DNA of 64,000 nucleotides, from assembly GCF_016808335.1 (NCBI RefSeq), contig NC_053137.1:11272506-11336505 (forward strand), given 5' to 3'. Made by a program: the position numbers and the translations under genes. Below, one piece after another: positions 35,970 to 45,145 of this stretch. Origin of the DNA: Panicum virgatum (Eukaryota > Streptophyta > Magnoliopsida > Poales > Poaceae). The notes beneath the pieces were generated by a model. That model was not told the DNA's origin. It did no database searches and worked only from the letters and a program-made list of their open reading frames with translations. The first letter of the stretch is position 1; each line of letters starts with the position of its first letter.

Positions 35970-36758
35970 TGTGAACCGCGAGAGTATGGCCCAGTGGGCC
36001 AGTGGACCTCATGGTTACTGTAGCGATGCTACTGTAGCACCGCGGGCAGTGTCCTCTAGTCCCAAACTGAGAAACGAGAGGGAGTTGAACCAGATTAAAT
36101 ATCCGGTCTCTGGGAAGCTACTAACTCTGGTTGCAACATTTTGCGCGAAGCGAGGACGAAAGCACAAGAGAGTTATTTAGCAGGTGTAGTTTACTCAACG
36201 TGCAGAGTAGATCTTAGCCGTTATCCCGGGCCGGGTCGTTACATTGGTATTAGAGCCGACTCTCGCGATTTCACGGGTAGGTGTGGGTCACGGGCCCAGC
36301 ATGTACACGGGCGTGTGCGGGTCAGTGCGCGGGCATCTGGGATGCGCCGTTAGCACTGGACGCATGGACGTGTACATGTGTTGATTGGCACTAGGACATA
36401 CAGTCGTGAGCCAAGAGGGGAGATCCTGGCCCTGTGTCCCGTATGGGTAAGCTGGTTCGATGATTCGACGGGAGTGTCGAATCCTAAAGAGTGGGTGATT
36501 GTAACAGAACGGCCCAGTGGGCCTCGCGGTTACTGTAGCGATGCTACTGTAGCACCGCGGGCAGTGCCCTTTAGTCCCAAACTAAGAAACGAGAGGGAGT
36601 TGAACCAGCTTAAATACCCGGTCTCTGAGAAGCTAGTAACTCCGGTTGCAACCTTTTGCGCGAAGCGAGGACGAAAGCGCAAGAGAGTTATTTAGCAGGT
36701 GTGGTTTACTCAACGTGCAGAGTAGATCTTAGCCGTTATCCCGGGCCGGGTCGTTACA
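35970..36758 (+). mobile_element. Complete miniature LTR element (TRIM), plus strand
   Basis: Two direct LTRs, 35970-36243 and 36500-36758, begin TGT and end in CCGGGTCGTTACA. The 5' LTR is followed by TGGTATTAGAGC (36245-36256), a one-mismatch match to the initiator-Met tRNA primer site TGGTATCAGAGC. The internal region of about 256 bases encodes nothing. A total length of 789 bp and no coding fit the TRIM class. Confidence 0.85.
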
Positions 36759-38574
36759 TGATACCTCTATCATGCCATTTTGTACCGGAAAATTAGGAGT
36801 TGAGGATGAGATTACCTCGGAGGAGCTGAAAAAGAAGTATGCTATGAGAAGATATCTTGAAACGACAGATTTATAAAAGCTAATGAATGCCGAAAGGTAA
36901 AAATATACTCAATCAAGGTAATATAATCTATAATCGAGCATGAAAATAACTGTCGTATTTTTTATGTGGACCATAATATTTAGCCTACAATTTCATGTGA
37001 ACAGACAAAAACTAATATTACTGGGATATTACAATCTGCATTAACACAACAACAGTCTCCTCCATTAACTAGGGTGCACACTAGAAATGTGGATCGAGAG
37101 GATCAATTTGACTCGGGATTATGGAACCTGGTGATCCGAGATGCACGGAGTTGAAGGTAATGACTATTGCTTTAGCATGCCTATCTATTCTTATTTGATA
37201 ATTAACGAACAATGAAATGATTTGGTATTTGTATTTAATAGAAAATGATTTAGATCAAATGAACCCAGAGGATTGTGGACCTGCTGATATAGAGGATGAT
37301 GAAGCACGCGTATTTCATCACTAGGGTTAGTTACTAATCTGATTGAACTAACTAATATTAATATATATCTGTTGATAAATAAATAATTCCCTTATTTCAC
37401 TATACACAAAGATTTCCGGTACGAGTATGATTTGGATCCTGATATTGGATATAAAGGTTGCATAATGCAGCCAGTTATTCCTAAAAATCTAATGTAACAT
37501 ATGATTTTATTTGAGCATAAGCTAGATGGGGTTTAGCAAAAAAAATCATAGACAGCGTTAATCAAGAAACCCTAGAGAAAAACAATGCAGAACATATTAA
37601 GCATCTAGGCAAAGAAAGGATATGAACATGTAAAAAAATATAGACAAGAATGAAAATGGGCTTAACAGATTACAATATGTGGGATGAATATAAGGATCTT
37701 TCGAAGAAACACCATGTTATGAAAAAGGCAAAAGCCTGGGAATTATGCCATGCAAAGAGGTTCCTAGGTGAAGGGCCTACCTTCTGTTGCAGAAAAGGAA
37801 AGTTAATATATATGTTCTAGAGATACCATCAGAGCTACGCCGCTTGTTTGCCAGTCAGACTGACAGGAATGCAAAATATTTTCAGAAGCACATTCGGTAT
37901 TTTAATAGTCACTTCTCGTTCACAAGCTTTGGAGTTTCCATTGATCATAATCTCCATATGCAAGAGGTACTTGTGTGTATTATTTTAAAGCACACGGTCA
38001 GATGTATTATTGGTTGGATCAGCCTGTTCCTGGTGGGAGATGGCCTCGCCATATGCAACTATACTTTTATAATACTAATGAGACCATTGCACATAGGGTC
38101 AAAAGATCACCTAATCTTGATACTTCAATGATCCGGTTGATTTTGGGAATTCTGCAGGACAACCCATATGTGCTTCAATTCAAGAATCTTGGTTCGGTGT
38201 CTAACATTGCAAAGTACAACATTGAACTTAATACAAGCATATCCGTTGTTGATCAGAGGAGATATATGGGTGGATCAAGTCGCAGCTATATGGGTGAGCG
38301 GTAATGACCCTCGGCAAAGATTTTCTTGCAGCATAATAATATATTGAATTGCTATGATCTACTAATAAATAAATTAAAAAATTTAGTAGTCTTGATGCAA
38401 CCAAATTATTTTTAAGTATAATTATTCTTTAAACACGTGCCAGGCACGTACATCTCCTACTAGTAACACAAGTAATTTAAAAGTTTCTCCTAAAAAAAGT
38501 AATTTAAAAGTTTTAACTGTCGCTGAAATCTGAGTAGAACAACCATCGACGGCTATAGGTGCTAGTCTTACACT

Positions 38575-39059
38575 TCACTGTAAACTAAGTCCGAACCAGC
38601 CATCCAACACGGCGACTGCAACGAGCACGACGCCGGTGGCCGCCGTGAACCCCGGCCGCGGCGGCGCCCCTGCGCTGGAAGCCGGCGGCCCGGGAGAGAC
38701 GACCCAAGGGTTGGAGGCGGCCGGCGGCCCCCAAGCGTGCCGCCCGTCGTGGTGGCCGCCGCCTTCGCCGTGGTGGCCGTGGCTGTGGCGCCCGTGGCAG
38801 TCTCCGCCGCCCCCGCTGGCGCCGCGCGTCGTCTCGTTAGTTCCTGCGCGCATACGCATCCAGGCAGCGATGTCAGAAACTCGGGAGCAATCTGGAGCTA
38901 GCAGCAGGGAACGAGATGACACTTGCCTTCTCCATTGCTGGCATCTGCAGGGGCATGGGCCCCTGCGTCGGCGCCTGAGAAGGCAACGGAGAGGAGGAAG
39001 ACGACGAGAGAGACGAGGAGCAGAGGAAGCCATGGCTTCTTCCGTCGTCGTTGCTCCAT
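38575..39059 (-). CDS. Secreted Gly/His-rich protein with hydrophobic tail, copy B
   Basis: Two exons, 39059-38927 and 38843-38575, join in phase 1 to 133 aa. The signal peptide is MEQRRRKKPWLPLLLVSLVV and onward. The mature part includes a Gly/His block (CHGRHSHGHHGEGGGHHDGR), a Pro/Ala/Ser linker and a C-terminal hydrophobic stretch (TAATGVVLVAVAVLDG). The intron is only 83 bases. It seems to use a GC donor (GAAG then GCAAGT, an excellent GC-AG consensus), which preserves the phase-1 junction of the other two copies. Without splicing, the frame continues into a different ending (KCHLVPCC). It lies about 350 bp from copy C on the same strand. Confidence 0.65.
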
Positions 39060-39411
39060 GGCGACGGTGAGGATCGTCGTCTCGGCGAGTAATAATGATA
39101 TGAATATGATGTCTGTCGGTGGCGTGATGCAGGGTAACAGAGCAACTCCGACATGATTGGGTACGGGTTCAGATCTTTCCATAAACACGAAAGGATTACC
39201 CTTTTTTTTTCATTCCATGCATGATGCATCGCGTGTCAGAACGAGATTGTTCCGTGCTTGCTTTCCATCATCCTCGCGTGCGTGAGCAGAATAGCAGATC
39301 GAACCACGCACGGAAGCGTTCGGCATCCATCGCCGATCTCACCAAAAACTAGAATGGAAACATGCGACCGATCGAGTGAACAATGCAAGCACTGCAGGTG
39401 ACCCGTCGAGG

Positions 39412-40002
39412 TCAGAGACGAAGCAGCAGCACGGCCGCCACCGCAGCGAGCGCGACCAGCAGCGGCCGGGCAGGGCCCGTCGCCGCGGCGCCACTGCGGC
39501 CGTGGTGGTAGTTGGCGCTGCCGGCGACCGTGCGGGGGTAGTACATGGCCGGCGTCTCCGGCGCGCCGTGCCCGCGGCCGCGTCCGTGTCCGCGGCCGTG
39601 TCCGTGGCCGCCGCCTTTCCTGACGGTCGCCGACCACCGCCCGGCGGCCACCGCACCGCGCGCCCGCCGCTCGACCACCCCTGCAGCGCATCCGATCCGC
39701 GGGTGGGAACGTGTTACGGCAAACAAAACAAAGCTCATCGATCAACTGAAGCGCCGCGCGCCGACGAAGACGAATTCAAGTGCAGCTAGCTGCTGCATGC
39801 ATCGCCCGGAAACAAATAGCAGGCGGAGAGATCGAGTGAGGCGCGAGCGGAGGTTACCTAGTAGGCGGCGGTGCTCGCTGCCGACGCCGTCCGCGACGGC
39901 GAGGTGGCGACGGGCTCCATGGACGACTCCGGAGACCGGAGCCGCCGGCAGCAAGGCGGAGACGAGCGCAGCAAGGAGCAGGAGGTGGATGCGTCGCGCC
40001 AT
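39412..40002 (-). CDS. Secreted Gly/His-rich protein with hydrophobic tail, copy C
   Basis: Two exons, 40002-39858 and 39680-39412, join in phase 1 to 137 aa. The signal peptide is MARRIHLLLLAALVSALLPA and onward. Exon 2 contains WSATVRKGGGHGHGRGHGRG, aligning with VTVRSSAGHGHG of copy A. A short spacer follows (PAMYYPRTVAGS), then a C-terminal hydrophobic segment (ARPLLVALAAVAAVLLLRL). The intron is 177 bases with GT-AG ends. The whole gene is GC-rich and other frames are open as well; the signal peptide, phase and family likeness decide the frame. Confidence 0.68.
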
Positions 40003-40797
40003 TGCTTGGACGTCAAGCGGGCCATCCACTGACGCCGCCGCTCCGACTCCGACGATTAGCCGCGGCTAATGACTTGGCAAAACAGTAATCGCGCGCGTTT
40101 AGCGTCGACGCCGTGGCCTCTCATCCCTTTGCTTTATTCGCCTTCTCCGGCGTGGATTGGAATGTGGAGGAGGAGCCAACGGGAAGAGAAGAATACGTGC
40201 GGAGGCGGGGATGGGATCGGAAATATTACAGGTCACGTTTAAGTTCAAAAAAAAATATTACAGGTCACGCTCGAGTGCGTGTGTTGATATATCGCGAGGC
40301 CCAACACAGATCTGATGTATGCATGCCAGTGGTCCACAAGGTTGATTCGGCCCAACAAAGAACGCTTGCGCGTACATGCAGCAGCGCTGCCGGCGCGCAT
40401 CACATAACACCACGTAACTATCTTTTTTCCGGAACAATTTTTTTCTATTCCCGAATGAATTTTTTGTATTGTTGGAACAATAAAAAATTGTTTTAGAATA
40501 AATTTGACTGGATTACACATGTAGACCAGTTTGTTAAAACTATTTAGGCCCAAAACATTAAATCTGAAGTGGAAAAAGCTTAGTGTGACACTGACAAGTC
40601 TGTTGCGCCCCGGCCGGCGCACATGCAGACGACATCAAGTTGCATGCAATCGTAGATTTAGACAAAAAAAAAGTAATATTTCAAAAAGTAATATTTCGCA
40701 CGCTTTCTCATTTAATTCGCGAGGAGCTAGATGAGAAGAAACTCTCATGTCCAGTTTTGCAGTAGAGATGGAACTAAGAAAGAACCATCGACTATAA

Positions 40798-41129
40798 CCC
40801 CAAATGAACTAGATTTCGTAAACAACATAGAGGAAGAATGAAGGGAAAAGCCTGCCGAGGCAATCGTATTTGTTTTGGTAGATATGCTCTTCAAGTACTT
40901 GAACCCGCTTGGATCACCCCAAGACAGGTAGAAGCAGGACGAAGAGCAATGACACGATATGCAAGTCGTGGTGGAAAAATCTGGGTGCGTATCTTTCCCG
41001 ACAAACCGGTTACAATAAGACCCACAGAAACATGTATGGGCTCGAGAGGGAAAGGGATCCCCCGAATATTGGGTAACCGTTGTTAAACCAGGTCGTATAC
41101 TTTATGAAATGAGCGGAGTATCCGAAACA
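40798..41129 (+). pseudogene. rpl16: Nuclear insertion of plastid rpl16 (NUPT)
   Basis: The sequence matches the plastid 50S ribosomal protein L16 gene: [10 protein letters not shown] before the open frame, then [48 protein letters not shown], and after a one-base-type frameshift the [16 protein letters not shown] segment. The shift falls in the [10 protein letters not shown] motif near 41055. It has no plastid neighbours, is interrupted, and lacks the C-terminal third, so it is a decayed nuclear copy. It is clearly of plastid and not mitochondrial L16 type. Confidence 0.88.
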
Positions 41130-41204
41130 TCTTCAAAATTAGACCATGTTGATTATATTCAGATGAACTTTATTTCTGAAACATTTTTTTGAAGCCGGAA
41201 ATTT

Positions 41205-41290
41205 GCAGCTTCTGAATAAAATTGTTCGGTTTAGAAAAAAATAATCCAGCTTCTTAATAAGATTGTTCGCTTTAGAAAAGAAATATTCGA
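41205..41290. repeat. 41-bp tandem duplication
   Basis: AGCTTCTGAATAAAATTGTT and its second copy AGCTTCTTAATAAGATTGTT, each continuing through CGGTTTAGAAAA or CGCTTTAGAAAA, lie side by side after the rpl16 insertion. Confidence 0.7.
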
Positions 41291-41354
41291 CGTGAACAAT
41301 TGCTCCAGCTTCTACGATTGTCTGCTGAAAGTCAAACGTGTGACTGCTATTCTG

Positions 41355-43718
41355 CTTTTTTTTTTTTGAGAGGAAGGTAGGCTCTTACTCAATAATGTTT
41401 TGAGGTTAATGTATCATTTCTGGACACTCTAGGAGCCAAACATATCTTCCAGGTGCCATATTACAAACACTTTTAGCAAAAACATGAGCCTCACTATTAG
41501 AGCTTCTACCTTCATGCTTGAAAATTACTTCTTGAAGTAGCCCACTCCTAGCCTTAATCTCCTTTAGAATCGCAGAGTATGCACACAAATTCTGCTTATG
41601 AATGTTGACAATTACTTCCAAGCAGTCTGAAGCTATGACACATTTATGCACATCCATATCAAGTGACAAAGAAATTGCTTCATTACAAGCCATGGCTTCT
41701 AGAGAAGGTGGATCAACTAAGCCATTAATGACAATGGCACTGGCAGCAACATAATTTCCAAAGCTATCCCGACACATAACACCCACCGTACCTTTATCTC
41801 CTGATCGCGCCACAGCAGCATCAACATTAAATTTGAGAAAGCCATCAGGAGGAGCAATCCATTTGGGAGCAAATTGTATATTTTTCCTTGATGGTGTCAT
41901 TTCTTTTCCTTCACAAAAACCAGCTAGGTCCATATCATTTAGGAAACTTCTGCCTCTCTAAAACACTCCATTAGATAATCTTCTCTTGGATTTGGGCCCA
42001 AGTTCTCTTGGGTGCAAAATTTCGTTGAAATCTCCCATACATATCCAGGGCAAAGGACTGTGGCTTTTGATAAATTTTAATAAGTACCATGTCTTCTCTC
42101 TTTCAGCACGATTTGCTTCACCATAAATAAAAGTAAGCCTCCATGGTTCCTTATCCCTTTCACATATCTCTGTGTCGATATGATACTGTGAATATTTGAT
42201 GACCTTTAGGGAAATATCATTTTTCCAAAACACCCCTAAACCACCACTCCTTCCATTACTATTAACCACAAAGCTATTATCATAGCCCAGTGAATATCTC
42301 AAATTTTCCACCCGAGTCCTTGCAATCTGTGTTTCTAGAATACACAATACCGAGGGGGCATAATCCTTCGCAAGATCGCGAAGTTCTCTAACTGTCACGG
42401 AGTTGCCAATTCCGCGACAGTTCCAACATAGGGCTCTCATTTCTCCCGGCGGTACTCCTGAAAGGAGCCCGCCGATCGCATTTCAATGTCATTAGTAGTC
42501 ACATTCTCAACTGCCACCCTCAATCTTTTTGAACCTCGACCAATAAAATTTCCATTATTCTCTAATTCACTGCCATCTACACTTGGTTGCTTCAACAGGC
42601 CTTCACTTTCCTTGTTGTTGTCTTCTAACTGTTCCATGGGACTAAAAATAGGAACGAGTGACATGGCATTCTGAACGTCATGCTGCACTTCTCCGTTTCC
42701 TGGTGTAAGCCTTTTACAAGCTCCACTTCCATCAAACTTTGGTTGCTGGTCTCTACCTTTTCTCATGGTGCTTCTCGCATCATCTTGCAGGTCAGCATCA
42801 TCAGCAATTAGGTCTTTCTGGTTGTTTTCTCTGCTTCTAGTTTCACCACATCTCAAAGGAATAAGACCCTTTGTTGACTCTCTAGAATCTGAACCTTTTG
42901 TATCTGCCGAACCAAATGATTTGTTCTCTTTCACCTTCCATTTCTTTTCAGGGCTGGCAATCAACCATTCACCATACTGAATAGACTTATTTTCATGCAC
43001 ACCATCACCACATTCAGATTCAACATGCCCCAACAGCCCACAAACTGCACAAAACTTAGGCAGCTTCTCATATTTGACACGAAAAACATCACGCCCTTCA
43101 CATTTCCCCTTTGAAATATAGACAACTCTGGTTAGTGGTTTTTCAATGTCCAAATTTATCCTGATGCGCAAGTAATCCCGCCACCCCTTTGTGTCATCAT
43201 CAGGCTCCACCCATAATGTTTCACCAATTTTATTTCCTAGTTGGCGACCAATATTCTCAGTCCTAAAAGCTGTCGGTAGATCATAAATGCGAACCCACAT
43301 TACCAATTTTTTGAAATTTACTGTTGAAGGTTTTGTAATTCCATCATATTCTTTTAACATGACAACATTCCCTCTAAAAAACCAAGGCCCTTCATTCATT
43401 ACCTTTTGCCAATCCCCTAAGCAGGTGAACTGGAACACGAATAAGTTCTCCTCTATGGCTTTAAAGCTCACATCATTTGCTAAACTCCAGGCATACTTCA
43501 TATTAGCTAGGAATGCAGAGTGACTAAAAGTTTTGAGGGAATGAACCTTTGCCAATGCTGTCCATCGAGCTCCTCCTTTCAAATCCTCAAGGTCTTCTTC
43601 CAAAACAATTTCTTGGTCTTCATCTTCTCGTATCTCCAAATGCTGAAGCAGAGCATCCAATTCCTGCTCTATCTTCAGTCCAGATTGCAAAGGCGAGTTG
43701 GATTTGGCCATCTCCTAT
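41355..43718 (-). mobile_element. LINE deletion derivative lacking reverse transcriptase
   Basis: Minus strand, ending in a poly(A) (T run at about 41357-41369). ORF1, 43711-42437, 424 aa: a DUF4283-type domain (WFFRGNVVMLKEYDG; LWVRIYDLP-like) and a CCHC zinc knuckle (FCAVCGLLGHVESEC). ORF2 start, 42440-41958, overlaps ORF1 by four bases and encodes the endonuclease N-terminus (LCWNCRGIGN; WICMGDFNEIL). It ends abruptly and is followed by an RNase H-like piece, 41933-41406 (KFNVDAAV; SLEAMACNEAI; SDCLEVI; HEGRSSNSEAH). The reverse transcriptase and half of the endonuclease are gone. ORF1 is intact. Confidence 0.85.
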
Positions 43719-45145
43719 GCCTATTCAGACCAACATCGAAAAACACCACTGGTACCCCAAATTGCAACCAAGGCCGAGAAACAAACCCAATGTTTGTCCT
43801 TTTACCAGCCGGAATTGCAGTAGGAATACTAGCAGCTATGCGAATCTGATTAGGCACGGGAAAATTGAAGAATCTCACGCTAGAATTAGCGGGAGTAGAA
43901 GAACCCTAGGAGCACTGTAGCGCACCTAGGGGAATCGGCTCTAATAGCGTCCGGATGGAATGGCCGCTCCGCTGGCAGCTCGAGGATGAGCACTTTTCGT
44001 GGCAGCCCAAGCTGGAGAACTGGACCAGACACTGCAGAGAATGTCGGGCCAGATGGGCCTCTTCTCCGCCTCGGCCTTGACCCATCCTGTTTTTGCCGGC
44101 TGGCTGGCGGCGTCCCCGCCGCCCGCGCGGCGACCCGATAATTTGCAGTGGCTCTGTGGCTGGATGGCGCGCAACCCGCTGGTCCCCCCGGTCCAGCCGA
44201 GTTCGCGGCCGCTGCTGCAGCAGCAGCCTCCTGGTGCCCCGCCGTCCCCGTGACTCCGCTGCACCCTGCCTGCGACGGCCACGGCCACGTCCTGCCGCCG
44301 CGGGAACCAGAGGCGCCTTTTCACGTGCACGGCGGCGCACGCCAGGCCAGGCCAGCAAAACGCGGCTGCTTTCGGCGCCGCGCCCTGGCTGCTCGAGTGG
44401 CCACCGGTCTCGCTTGGCGGCTTGGTCGGTTCGCGGCGCTGGCGCCCATGCCATGCCGGCTGCCGCCCTCCCTTGTCGGTGGCTACCAGCACGCACCAGC
44501 TGCCTGCCGCCGGCCACCCGGCCCCCCCTCTAGTCCACTGTCCACATGCCCCCGTACTCCACTTCAGAAACCAGTCAACGAGCACAGCCCACAGACAGCC
44601 ACCCACCGCAAACAGGGCAAATTCATCACGGAGCACAACAGCCAGCGGACACATTTCCAATCTTTCCTTCTTTCAAAAACGTCAAGAATCAGCAGCAAAA
44701 GGGGGAGGTTTCTATACGATTCCACAGAAGCAAAAACACACCTAAGTAATCTGTTCTTACAACACAGGAGGCGGATCACATTTTCCGCTAACAAAGAATC
44801 AACCCCTAAGTAACCAATCATCTGTTCTTTGCTAATGTACCAACTGACTGTGGGGGCATGGAATGTGCATGATATATGTAACTTAAACTTTAATTTACGC
44901 AACAAACAATCGCCGCCATCCTCCTGCTCCGGCGGCCGCCAGCGGATCAATCCGGTGCGGGTTCCTCGGATGAATGAATGGGGAATGTTGAAGAAGAGCT
45001 GCACAGGGATATCACGGCCTCGCCGCCATGGAACAGAAGGAGCGCCGGAAGGAGGGGAGGATCTGTGTTTCTATCTACAGGAAAGAATTCCAAAAAATTC
45101 AGGGCGTAATTCGCCTGCGCCAGGAGGGGTCTTCCTCTTTCTTCC
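43719..45145. other. Spacer 3' of the cellulose synthase gene
   Basis: 43.9-44.55 kb is GC-rich with open frames on both strands and no recognisable product. The best-looking is + strand 43999-44253 (84 codons, ending PPGAPPSP), with ordinary composition but no known family. 44.6-45.1 kb is the probable 3' UTR side of the cellulose synthase gene. No terminator can be placed. Confidence 0.4.

Larger units (their letters stand above)
34997..38330 (+). pseudogene. Helitron Rep/helicase N-terminal remnants
   Basis: Disrupted coding on the + strand. Lys/Arg-rich N-terminal repeats (about 35030-35340) are followed, after the LTR-element insertion, by a Cys/His-rich piece (AKRFLGEGPTFCCRKGKV, near 37750-37800). 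The Helitron_like_N domain follows: FNSHFSFTSFGVS (about 37910-37940), HGQMYYWLDQPVPGG (near 38000) and NPYVLQFKNLGSVSNIAKYN (about 38165-38220). Frameshifts near 37970 and 38260 and several stops break it. The Rep catalytic motifs and helicase domain are absent. Confidence 0.8.
33672..38463 (+). mobile_element. Helitron with decayed Rep and nested LTR elements
   Basis: The right end carries a hairpin (ACGTGCC A GGCACGT, 38435-38449), then ten bases and CTAG at 38460-38463, followed by T. The left end is best placed at TCTATACTATAAAAG (33672), a Helitron-type start, although the base before it is G rather than A. Between them lie GC-rich foreign-looking pieces (34130-34330 and 34650-34810), Helitron Rep remnants, and two miniature LTR elements. 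It separates copy A of the Gly/His-rich family from copies B and C. The left boundary is less certain than the right. Confidence 0.65.

Noticed and set aside
36245..36256. tRNA-like sequence
   Set aside because: It is only the 12-base primer-binding match of a miniature LTR element, with no cloverleaf.
38636..39070. 144-codon + strand frame
   Set aside because: It is antisense to copy B; composition is a mirror of its Gly/His and Ala codons.
40838..41086. Functional ribosomal protein gene
   Set aside because: The rpl16 frame is shifted and truncated; there is no transit peptide or promoter.
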